Below, piece after piece: positions 34,949 through 42,952 of a stretch of DNA of 45,670 nt; position 1 is the first letter of the stretch, and every line of letters begins with the position of its first letter. Source of the stretch: Planctomycetota bacterium (GTDB taxonomy: Bacteria; Planctomycetota; Planctomycetia; Pirellulales; Lacipirellulaceae). The notes below the pieces were generated by a model that was not told the DNA's origin, made no database searches, and worked only from the letters and a program-made list of their open reading frames with translations. The stretch covers positions 1-45,670 of the forward strand of contig JAADGV010000058.1 of assembly GCA_013152205.1 (NCBI GenBank). The letters are read 5' to 3'. The translations under genes and the position numbers were made by a program.

Positions 34949-36508
34949 ATGGTCCAGCTCATTCAGTTGAACCTAGTGCCGAATTTTTTGCGAGGTATTC
35001 GCAACCGCCAGATGCTCATGGCGGTTGTCCTTGTGCTTTCTGCGAATTCCGCGTTAGTAGGGCAACAATTTCCCTACGTGGCGTATGCAGATAAGCCTGA
35101 CATTTATGTTCGTAGCGGTCCGGGGCAACGCTACTATCCGACGCAACAATTGCAGCAAGGTCATGCGGTTGAGGTTTATCGACACGATGGCGACGGCTGG
35201 TGCGCAGTTCGGCCACCCGAAGGTAGCTTTAGTTTGGTTGCAACGCACCAAGTCAATCAGCTAGGGCAGGGCGTTGCTGAAGTTTCTGCCGAGCAGACGG
35301 TGACTCGCGTTGGAAGTTTATTGTCGCCTGAACGTAGTGCCATACAAGTGTTACTTACTCGCGGCGAACGAATCAAAGTGTTGGATTCTGCCGGAGCAGA
35401 CGTTTCGCGTTGGTTGCGGATCGCAGCCCCTGCGGGCGAGTTTCGTTGGATTGCGGCAGAGGATCTTTCGCCACAGCCGCCGGTTGAGTCGTCGCACCGC
35501 CCACAGACTCCAACAAGTTGGACTCGGCGAGCTGATGTTGCTCCGGCATCCGCTCAGCAAGTTGTGCAGCAAGCTGGTGTTTTCGATCATTTGAAAAAGT
35601 CGCCAGGTCGTTTGCAACCTACCGAAACGGTGACTATCCCTAGTAGCGAGACGCACTCGCCGCTTACAGCTAGCGAGTCGGATGCCATGGATATTGTTGC
35701 CGGGTCTCCAGCCGAATTGCAACTTGCCCAGTTTCAGGCACAAGGTACCGGGCTGCAAACCTCGCAACTCGAACAGGCGATTACACCAACCACGGGTAAT
35801 GGGCCAAACGCGACTTCTACGCAACCACGAATTCGTTTCCAGGGCCGGACTTCGCCCCAAGCCCCTTCGACGCCTCGTGTTGCTGAGCTTGAGCTACGGT
35901 TATCTGAAATTGTCATTCGGTCGCCGGTCGAATGGCATTTCGGACAATTGAAAAACGAAGCAAACGGCTTGTTGGTAGCCACCGACTTACCCGGCGAACG
36001 TACTCGCTTACGCGATGTGCTCGAGAGAATCACACGTTTCGAGCAGGTACAAAGGCGATACACCATGACGTCAGTTGTTGGCGCGCCTGCCGCACCTACC
36101 GTGGTTGCTACGCAACCCGTGACTTTGGCGACCGCTTCTCCACTAACGGCAGAGGCACCACGTAAAGAATTTACGGGCAGAACCGCGAACGTACTGAAAC
36201 GTGTGGAAAAAGATCTATTGGCTGGTGGAGCTACGGAGTCGGCAAGTGATAGCGAGGCTCCGCTGTACGACGCAGTTGGCATCCTCAAGCCGGTGATTTC
36301 TAAACGCGAGAAGGCCCCCCAGTTTGCATTGGTCGACGACAAAGGCGAAGTGGTCTCGTTTGTGACCCCGACCCCCGACTTGAATTTGCAGCCGTACCTT
36401 GGCCAACGGATTGGTGTTCATGGGACTCGCGACTACATGCAGGAGTTTCGCCGTGCCCATGTTACTGCGGGGCGTATTACTCCGGTCGAAGGTCGTATGC
36501 GGCGTTGA
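34949..36508 (+). CDS. Secreted protein with two bacterial SH3-type domains
   Basis: The protein has 519 residues. Hydrophobic MLMAVVLVLSANSALVG after a basic NRQ (about 21-38) acts as signal sequence. The first SH3b domain is at about 44-100 (AYADKPDIYVRSGPGQRYYPTQQL, GWCAVRPPEGSFSLV). A second copy is at about 115-175 (LSPERSAIQVLLTRGERIKVLD, RWLRIAAPAGEFRWI). A long low-complexity linker leads to a C-terminal part with an SH3-like GILKPVISKREKAPQFALVDD and QPYLGQRIGVHGTR. SH3b domains often bind peptidoglycan, which planctomycetes have in thin form. The target is not known. Confidence 0.82.
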   Translation: MVQLIQLNLVPNFLRGIRNRQMLMAVVLVLSANSALVGQQFPYVAYADKPDIYVRSGPGQRYYPTQQLQQGHAVEVYRHDGDGWCAVRPPEGSFSLVATHQVNQLGQGVAEVSAEQTVTRVGSLLSPERSAIQVLLTRGERIKVLDSAGADVSRWLRIAAPAGEFRWIAAEDLSPQPPVESSHRPQTPTSWTRRADVAPASAQQVVQQAGVFDHLKKSPGRLQPTETVTIPSSETHSPLTASESDAMDIVAGSPAELQLAQFQAQGTGLQTSQLEQAITPTTGNGPNATSTQPRIRFQGRTSPQAPSTPRVAELELRLSEIVIRSPVEWHFGQLKNEANGLLVATDLPGERTRLRDVLERITRFEQVQRRYTMTSVVGAPAAPTVVATQPVTLATASPLTAEAPRKEFTGRTANVLKRVEKDLLAGGATESASDSEAPLYDAVGILKPVISKREKAPQFALVDDKGEVVSFVTPTPDLNLQPYLGQRIGVHGTRDYMQEFRRAHVTAGRITPVEGRMRR

Positions 36509-36534
36509 GCGGTGTGGTAAGTTGCTTGAGGCGT

Positions 36535-37854
36535 TTATCGAGTGTCTTCCATTATCCTCGATGCAAGCTTGGCGATTCGAGGGTCTTGGTCGTTTATGGC
36601 TAAGTCGCGAGCGATATTGTACAAGCCCGGATCAGCCGTAGTGGCGATGGCGGACAATGCTCGCAGGCGGACCTCGGCGTTTTTATCTTTCAGAAGCCAG
36701 CGTAGCCAACGCCTTGCGGTTGCGGCGGGTAGCACCGATAGATCGTCGACTAGTTGTAGTCGGTCGCCAACTTGGGCAGACGAAAACTGCTTTGTCAGAT
36801 TCATCTCAGCGTCGGTTAAGCCTCGTTCTCGCAACACGGCACGAATTGGTCCGGCTTTGAAGAGGTCGTCGCGAGGTAGTAGTTGCACCAGCTCTTGCGA
36901 CGTTTTCTGACGTAGCCGTTTGATTTGCTGATCCATCTCTGCTGGCGAGGGGATGTCGAGAAACAGGTGGCTGGCTTTCTTCGGTTGGTTGGTGGAAGTC
37001 GGTAACGGCGGAACGGCCGGTTGCAGAGGGGCCGTTGCTAAAGGTTTCGCAGACGGCAAGGGGGTGATTTCGTTTCTCCACTCGGGCGACCAATTGGAAG
37101 GGTTGGGTGGAGGGAGCTGGTCTGAAGTGCGCGGGACGATCGAAACCGTGGATGGGTCAGCAGGGTAAACAGGTGTCTGTTGTTCGAGGTGGTTTGGTTT
37201 TAACGTCGGGGTGTTGAGCACAGTTTCGCTAGGCACGGCAAACGCTGACAGTGGCATGTTCGGGATGGCTGGTAGCCGTGGAGATGCCGAGGATGTTTGG
37301 ACAGGAGTCGTCGGCAAGTTCCGTAGTCGTGGGCCACTTGCCGGCACGGCGGCCAGAATCCGTGAACAGTCTTCGAGCATTGCCGGGGCCTTGTTGGCGG
37401 GAATGGTTTCAGCCAGAACAATCAAGCGGAGTGCTAAACTCTCGGCCCACTGTTTTCCTCGTGGGCCATACTTATCGATACGGTCTGCCAATGCTTCGGC
37501 TAGAGTCGTGGTTGGCGTCGCGAGATCGAAGTGGCGGTTTGCTTCCGCCTGTAGACGCCAAGACTCAAACTGCTCGTTGATTATTAGCCGGGCTTGCTCG
37601 GCAACCTTCGAGCGCTCTGAGGTCGAGGCTTCGACCAACGGATGCAAGGCGGCAGTGCCCAGGCTGGCCAACTGTCGCAACGGTATTCTCGTGTTGTCCT
37701 CATCGGCAGCTTTGATCTTTGCTGCCAGTCGGCTTGCCAATTGTTGCTGGTTCCAACTCACAACCTTTGGCCAAAGGCTCCACGTTACGACCAGACAACA
37801 CACAACCAGCGCAGCAAGCGTGCTTAGGCGTTTTATGCTGTCGCTGGTGGGCAT
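36535..37854 (-). CDS. Membrane-anchored protein with HEAT-like repeat at the C-terminus
   Basis: The protein has 439 residues from the ATG at 37854; an upstream start at 37929 adds 25 residues of doubtful value. A single membrane helix (LSTLAALVVCCLVVTWSLWP) is near residues 10-30, then helices with KIKAADEDNTRIPLRQLASLG. A Pro/Ser/Thr-rich linker (about 165-280) follows. The C-terminal part (PATARRWLRWLLKDKNAEVRLRALSAIATTADPG) has the form of HEAT repeats. The stop lies 27 bases from the stop of the SH3 gene, convergent. Neither family nor partner is recognised. Confidence 0.72.
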   Translation of the reverse strand: MPTSDSIKRLSTLAALVVCCLVVTWSLWPKVVSWNQQQLASRLAAKIKAADEDNTRIPLRQLASLGTAALHPLVEASTSERSKVAEQARLIINEQFESWRLQAEANRHFDLATPTTTLAEALADRIDKYGPRGKQWAESLALRLIVLAETIPANKAPAMLEDCSRILAAVPASGPRLRNLPTTPVQTSSASPRLPAIPNMPLSAFAVPSETVLNTPTLKPNHLEQQTPVYPADPSTVSIVPRTSDQLPPPNPSNWSPEWRNEITPLPSAKPLATAPLQPAVPPLPTSTNQPKKASHLFLDIPSPAEMDQQIKRLRQKTSQELVQLLPRDDLFKAGPIRAVLRERGLTDAEMNLTKQFSSAQVGDRLQLVDDLSVLPAATARRWLRWLLKDKNAEVRLRALSAIATTADPGLYNIARDLAINDQDPRIAKLASRIMEDTR

Positions 37855-38062
37855 GACGATTGGATATCGGGCTAGGGAAGGCCTGGAAATTGAGGGGCGA
37901 ATTGTCGTGAAATTGCCCAAACCACGCAAGATCGCCCCGATTTGCTAGCAGGCTGTGCTAGCAGCCCTCCCCTCTCAAAATTTCTGTGGCGAGTTCATGC
38001 GTATCAAGCCGAAATAGTTCTACAACCCGCAAAGTTTCTCAGTAGGTTGCGGGTGTCAATCC

Positions 38063-38071
38063 GGGGGGGGG
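38063..38071 (+). repeat. G9 tract just before a start codon
   Basis: Nine G immediately upstream of two closely spaced ATG codons (38072 and 38076). It could act in place of a Shine-Dalgarno sequence. Its length makes it slippage-prone. Confidence 0.7.
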
Positions 38072-38075
38072 ATGC

Positions 38076-38963
38076 ATGCCACGCTGTTTACGCTGCGTGC
38101 TTGACGTAGCGCAATCGGTCTTGCACCGAGATGCGCCAGTTAAGCTACGTAATCTCAAAATCTGTAGGTTTGTTCCTGCGTTGGTTATCTGTTGTCTAGT
38201 GCTAGCGCCGCGTGTGTCGTGCTGGTCTGCGGGGAATATGCAGGCAACGACTTCCAAATCGGCTCGACAAGAAGCGATCCGCGCGATCTCTCTCAAGAAG
38301 ATTCATCCCAAGTATCGCCAAGCGGTGCAGCAGGTGCTGAATGATAGCAGTCTTTATCGTCGATTGCCGACGCAGATGGTCGATTGCAATCCAGAGCTAT
38401 TCACCTTCTTAGCGCAGAATCCTGAGATGCTGGTAGAAATCTGGCGGTACTTGGGGATCACCAAAGTGGAGGTTCAGCGAACGGGTGCCAATACGTTTCG
38501 CCTTACGGATAATTCTGGCACGACCGGCAAGCTATTCATTGTGGAGCAAAGCTGCGACCGGCGGGCCCAAAATCGTATTGTGATGTATGCAGAGGGGGCC
38601 TACGAAGGCAAGCCTTTCAAGCAGCCGGTGAGAGCCCAATGTGTGTTGCTCTTGCGAAGCGGCTCGTTCAAAGAAACCAACGATCGGCAATACGTCGCGG
38701 CTCGACTCGATTCGTTTATCCATATCGAACGAACCAGCATCGAGTTGTTCGCAAAGGCGGTTCATCCCTTTGTGGGTAAAACGGCGGATCGCAATTTTGG
38801 CGACACGCTTCAGTTTATCAGCAATTTCTCGAGTGAAGCAGAAACTCGCCCCTCGACGATCGAAAAACTGGTTTCTCGTCTGCCTCGTGTTCATCCAGAA
38901 CGCCAGGATCGGTTGATTCAGATTGCTTATCAAAGCAGTGTGCTTGGCGAGAGCCGCAAGTGA
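38076..38963 (+). CDS. Secreted hypothetical protein
   Basis: The protein has up to 295 residues. A signal sequence is placed unusually deep: LKICRFVPALVICCLVLAPRVSCWSAG at about 26-52. Either the start is at ATG 38076, or it is at a downstream TTG (38121), which would give a normal signal length. The mature part has helical and strand segments (MVDCNPELFTFLAQNPEMLVEIWRYLGI, FRLTDNSGTTGKLFIVEQ) and looks soluble and folded. I do not recognise it, though it has the look of a conserved planctomycete secreted family. The region 38104-38150 inside the 5' end is strongly structured. Confidence 0.7.
   Translation: MPRCLRCVLDVAQSVLHRDAPVKLRNLKICRFVPALVICCLVLAPRVSCWSAGNMQATTSKSARQEAIRAISLKKIHPKYRQAVQQVLNDSSLYRRLPTQMVDCNPELFTFLAQNPEMLVEIWRYLGITKVEVQRTGANTFRLTDNSGTTGKLFIVEQSCDRRAQNRIVMYAEGAYEGKPFKQPVRAQCVLLLRSGSFKETNDRQYVAARLDSFIHIERTSIELFAKAVHPFVGKTADRNFGDTLQFISNFSSEAETRPSTIEKLVSRLPRVHPERQDRLIQIAYQSSVLGESRK
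38104..38150. other. Nested hairpin at the 5' end of the coding region
   Basis: ACGTAGC (38104-38110) and GCTACGT (38144-38150) are perfect inverted arms. Within them GCGCA (38109-38113) pairs with TGCGC (38132-38136) and TCGGT (38115-38119) with ACCGA (38125-38129). Read on the minus strand it begins ACGTAGCTTAACTGGC, which recalls a tRNA D-arm, but it is only 47 bases long and not a functional tRNA. Confidence 0.5.
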
Positions 38964-39367
38964 CAAGCCTAGCGGTTTGCGGTTAGCAATTAGCTTTTCG
39001 CCCGATAAAACGTGGCCTACTAAAGCTAAACGCTCACTTATCTCAAAACACTCTAAACACCGAGCTAGGCGACTTTGCCGGTCTCTTGCCCAAGGGAACT
39101 GCAAATCCGCAAAAAAACCGCAACAATTTGAACCACAGAGGACACGGAGGGCACAGAGGAAATCTATTTTTTAAGGCACTCTGTGCTACTCCGTGTCCTC
39201 CCTCTGTGGTTATTCTTTTTTCTAAACTTTGGTCGATCGTACCGACTTTGCAGTTGCCCTGGCCTCTTGCCGAGCAAGCCTAGGCGGCTACGGGTGTGGG
39301 AATTACAATCGTTAGTTTGCCATTCGGCCAAATAACCAAGCTTTCAGAAATTCAGACGAGGACCAGC
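38964..39367. other. Intergenic region with family B copy 4
   Basis: It contains an AGCGG...GGTTAGCAATTAGCTTTT stretch (38970-38997) related by inversion to 17229-17258, then the palindrome at 39132-39210 with degenerate terminal motifs, then about 110 bases before aspS. No gene is credible. Confidence 0.55.
39093..39260. mobile_element. 168-bp MITE-like element (family B copy 4)
   Basis: Left terminus AGGGAACTGCAAATCC (39093-39108) and right terminus GACTTTGCAGTTGCCCT (39244-39260) are imperfect inverted repeats of the 17-bp motif. Between them the arms ACCACAGAGGACACGGAGGG (from 39132) and its reverse complement ending CCTCTGTGGT (39210) form the palindrome. Size and plan match the 175-bp element at 31559. 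Confidence 0.65.
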
Positions 39368-41148
39368 GTGCTTCGAACTCATACGTGCGGTGAACTAGGC
39401 GAAGATCATATCGGCCAAACGGTGACCCTGTGTGGTTGGGTAGATATCGAGATCATGGTGGCGGACTGTTTGTCGACCTCCGCGACCGCTATGGACTAAC
39501 GCAAATCGTCTTCAACCCGCCCGATACCTCGGCTGAAGCGATCGAAGCCAGCAAGTCGCTCCGCCCGGAATACGTGGTCCAAATCACCGGCAATGTGGCT
39601 GCGCGACCCGAGGGGATGGCAAACACGAAAATGGCAACCGGCGCGATCGAGCTTCGGGCGACTGAGTTCAAACTGCTGAACAAGAGCCTGACTCCACCGG
39701 TCTCGCCCAGCGCCACGGAAGCACCCGGCGAAGATCTTCGCCTCAAGTACCGCTACCTTGATCTGCGTCGCCCCGAGATGCAGCAGACCATGATGTGCCG
39801 GGCTTCGATCATTAAGGGGATGCGAGATTATTTTGCCGGGCATGATTTCATTGATATCGAAACTCCCGTACTCGGACGTAGCACCCCCGAAGGTGCCCGC
39901 GACTATTTGGTTCCAAGTCGGGTCCATCGTGGAGCCTTCTACGCTCTTCCGCAATCGCCACAGTTGTACAAGCAAATCCTGATGATTGCAGGTTACGATC
40001 GTTACATTCAAGTTGCCCGCTGCTTTCGCGACGAGGATCTTCGCGCCGATCGTCAACCCGAGTTCACTCAGCTCGACCTGGAAATGACCTTTGTCGACAC
40101 CGACGACATCATTGGCATCGTTGATGGCCTAGCGGCGAAGTTGGCCAAAGAAGAGTTGGGAATCGACGTCGCCTTGCCTTTGCCACGGATGACCTACGAT
40201 GAGGCGATGGACCGATTTGGGCACGATGCGCCTGACTTGCGTTTTGGTTTAGAACTGATCGACTGCACCGATTTAGCCTCAGAAGCCGAGTTTCGAGTTT
40301 TCAGCGCCGTTGCCGGCTCGGGCGGTCGCGTTCGCGGCATCAACGCCAAGAAGGGGACCGAACACTACTCTCGACGTGGCATCGATGCCCTTACGAAATT
40401 CGTCGCCGATTATGGTGCGAAGGGGTTGGCGTGGTTTCGTGTGGAAGAAGACGGAACGCTGAATTCGACGATCGCGAAAAATTTTACCCCCGAACTGCTG
40501 GCAAAGTTTGGCGAGCGAATGAACGCCGAGCCGGGCGACCTGCTGTTGTTTGTCGCAGACAAATACGAAGTGACTTGCAAGGCGCTCTACGCGCTGCGTT
40601 GCAAAATCGGTAAAGAGATGGAGCTTTACGATCCGGCCACGATGAACTTCTCATGGATCGTCGAGTTCCCCATGTTCGAGTACGACGACGAAGCGGAAGC
40701 CTCGGACGGCAAAGGGCGTTGGCAGGCAATGCACCATCCGTTCACTGCCCCACTGGAAGAGCATTTACACCTACTTGATTCTGACCCCGGCAAGTGTCGA
40801 GCCCAGGCCTACGACCTCGTGATCAACGGCAGCGAAGCAGGTGGCGGAACCATCCGAATTCACGATGCCGACGTCCAACAAAAAGTGTTCGGCCTGTTGG
40901 GCATCGACGAAACCACTGCCCAAGAGCGCTTTGGCTTCTTGCTCGACGCTTTGCAGTACGGGGCTCCGCCCCACGGCGGCATCGCGTTGGGCATCGATCG
41001 TTGGGTCATGCTCTTTGGCAAGCTCGACAATATCCGCGACTGCATCGCGTTTCCAAAAACGCAAAAGGCGACCGATCTGATGACCGAGGCCCCGGGCGAA
41101 GTCGACAGCAAACAGCTCAGAGATCTGAATATCAAGGTCAGCGACTAG
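39368..41148 (+). CDS. aspS: Aspartyl-tRNA synthetase with a frame break near the 5' end
   Basis: A class II synthetase that charges tRNA-Asp. The first 26 codons (GTG 39368; [20 protein letters not shown] then CGWVD) are in one frame. From 39445 the rest ([23 protein letters not shown] onward) is in the -1 frame, so as written there is no single reading frame. After the join the body is intact: motif 2 [19 protein letters not shown], the bacterial GAD insertion, motif 3 [15 protein letters not shown]. Joined length is about 593 residues, normal for bacterial AspS. The break may be a sequencing error, a recent mutation or programmed -1 shifting. A GTG at 39430 could start a product lacking the first strand of the anticodon-binding domain. 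Confidence 0.85.
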
Positions 41149-41346
41149 CCCAGACGCCCCTCCGAGAGCACCTATTGGGTAAAGTCTGCCAGCGAGGGCC
41201 GCTTTTAGGCCTTCGGGACGCTTGGTGCGCCTGGCCCAACCAGTTGACGCTAGGTCTCTGGCTGCCGACAATTGAGGGATGGCTCTGGAGTCGGACCTTC
41301 CGGCTCTTGCTACTGCAATCTCCTTAGCTTTTCGGTTGATGATGCG

Positions 41347-41991
41347 ATGACAAACGCAGTTTCCCAGTTGCAACTTACTATGCTTCTAACATTTGCTAGT
41401 GCCGTGTGCTGCTCTGCGCTTGGCTTTGCAGCCCCGCCTGCCAAGGCGTCTCCTACCGCCATACAACACTCGGTACTCAAGGTAGCGCTGCCCGCCAATC
41501 CCACGATCCCTCCGGTCTGGCTGTCCACGGCACATTCCAAGCTATGCAAGGTTGTCGTGGGCGAAGCGTTTCCTGCGATCAAGCTTCCTTTGCTTGGCGG
41601 AGAAACCACCGACTTGGCAACCCTACGGGGTGCAGACGCTACGGTAATTCTCTTCTGGCATCCCGACCGCTGGATGGCGCGCACTGCGCTGGTCGATCTC
41701 GAGCGCGACGTCGTCAAAAAATATGCGGCCGATCGAGTTGCCGTTATCGGTATTGCGGTCCATCAACCATCGGGGGCGGCCCAAGAGATTATCAATCGAT
41801 CTCATGCGACGTACCCACAACTTCTCGACACAGCGGGCGAAGCACTTTCGAAGGTCGGCACCTATGCCTTGCCACGGCTTTATGTACTTGATGCCGCAGG
41901 TCGCGTCGTCTGGTTCGACATCGAGTATAGCGAAGGAACCCGTCGCGAGCTGGAGCAAACGCTCGGAGTTCTCATCAAGGCAAAGCACTAG
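41347..41991 (+). CDS. Secreted thioredoxin-fold protein without active-site cysteines
   Basis: The protein has 214 residues from the ATG at 41347; an in-frame start at 41272 lacks a signal-like context. The signal peptide is LTMLLTFASAVCCSALGFA. The redoxin domain runs from about 70: VVGEAFPAIKLPLLGGETTDL, then FWHPDRWMARTAL where redox-active members have WC..C, IGIAVHQP, and the cis-Pro segment TYALPRLYVLDAAGRVVW. R108 and A111 occupy the places of the two cysteines. It probably binds or scaffolds rather than catalyses disulfide exchange. The end of the gene, including its stop codon, is duplicated at 42102-42115. Confidence 0.82.
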   Translation: MTNAVSQLQLTMLLTFASAVCCSALGFAAPPAKASPTAIQHSVLKVALPANPTIPPVWLSTAHSKLCKVVVGEAFPAIKLPLLGGETTDLATLRGADATVILFWHPDRWMARTALVDLERDVVKKYAADRVAVIGIAVHQPSGAAQEIINRSHATYPQLLDTAGEALSKVGTYALPRLYVLDAAGRVVWFDIEYSEGTRRELEQTLGVLIKAKH

Positions 41992-42122
41992 AGCAGTTCC
42001 TTCAATTGTGTAGCCACAGAGTTCACAGAGAACACTGAGATAAGGTTACTTGCTTCAGTATTTTCTCTGAGACCTCTGTGCTCTGTGGCTATGCTTTTTA
42101 TAGGCAAAGCACTAGTGCTTTG
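41978..42122. mobile_element. Family B palindrome, copy 5, flanked by a 14-base direct repeat
   Basis: Arms AGCCACAGAGTTCACAGAGA (42012-42040) and TCTCTGAG...CTGTGGCT (42064-42090) are inverted. AGGCAAAGCACTAG stands at 41978-41991 and again at 42102-42115. The left copy includes the stop codon of the upstream gene. This could be a duplication made on insertion. The right copy continues into CAAAGCACTAGTGCTTTG (42105-42122), an 18-base perfect palindrome. Confidence 0.65.
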
Positions 42123-42492
42123 TTTGCCGCTTGTCTTTTGCAGCCACAACATGCTGCTAGGTGCCCTGGGGAGAAATAGGATAAGTGGATCGTCACCTCC
42201 AATATTAAAAGAGTGCCTACGAAAGTAGGTTATGATGACATTTTCCTTCCCTTGAGTTTCTTAACAAGTATTTCCACTAACTGCCCACTGTGCCATCCGG
42301 CTGCTAAAACGCTTCGCGTTGCTGGTAAGCGATGGTTTCTCAGGCTAGAATGCGGCCCTGTTTCCGACAGTGTCCTGTTCCCGAGTTTGGGGCTGGAAAA
42401 TCTACCTCGGCTGCCGACCTAAGTGAACACACCAGTCTGGCTCGTCATTTCATTTTGGCGGCGGCATCTCATCGGCTCAAGGAGAACTTTTG
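41992..42492. other. Intergenic region before the propeller remnant
   Basis: After the family B element (to 42122) about 370 bases hold no convincing gene. A small hairpin CCTACGAAAGTAGG is at 42217-42230. AAGGAGA lies before 42493. A 69-codon frame from 42213 is not supported. Confidence 0.45.
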
Positions 42493-42814
42493 ATGACACG
42501 TAAACACCTTTGGCTGCGCCTTTTCATCAGCTGCCTGTTGCTTTTCTGTTTTGCCGACTCAGGCTACGCCGCCGATCCGATTAAGATTAGCGGTCCGCTA
42601 GTCGCGAATGGCGATGTTTTTAACTTCCGGTTTAGCCCCGACAGTAGTCGGGTTCTCTACCTGGCCGATCAGGATAAATGAAGTCTTTGAAATCTACAGC
42701 GTTCCCTCGGGCGGCGGTACGCCGGTCAAGCTCAAAAAGGAAGGAGAGAAAAAGTGCAATCCCTACCTATCTTTGTTAGGAAAAAGACTTGCCTACGCAT
42801 TCAGTAGGCCCTAG
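42493..42814 (+). pseudogene. Frameshifted, truncated beta-propeller (WD40/TolB-like) secreted protein
   Basis: It begins with a good ribosome-binding site (AAGGAGA) and a signal peptide, RLFISCLLLFCFADSGYA. It then enters a propeller blade FRFSPDSSRVLYLADQD. A TGA at 42679 ends the frame. In the +1 frame the blade goes on at once with NEVFEIYSVPSGGGTPVKL. An extra A in GATAAATGAA (42676-42678) would explain it. The second frame then degenerates and ends at 42814. Whole members of this family in planctomycetes are several hundred residues with many blades. Confidence 0.75.
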
Positions 42815-42952
42815 AACACAGTTTGCAAGCATGGGCCACCTCGCTCGCATCTTACGGGAGGGTAACTCGCTTCTGCTTTTCACCGATTGTCTGCCAGCCG
42901 TATTCATATTATTTGGATGATCGATTGTCCGAATTAACTTTGGGGGATGAGA

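Noticed and set aside
38104..38150. Functional tRNA gene on the minus strand
   Set aside because: Only 47 bases; it lacks the T-arm and a 7-base anticodon loop.
10..42122. CRISPR array
   Set aside because: The repeats are dispersed over the window, have inverted symmetry of 58 bases or more, and show no regular repeat-spacer pattern; no cas gene is present.
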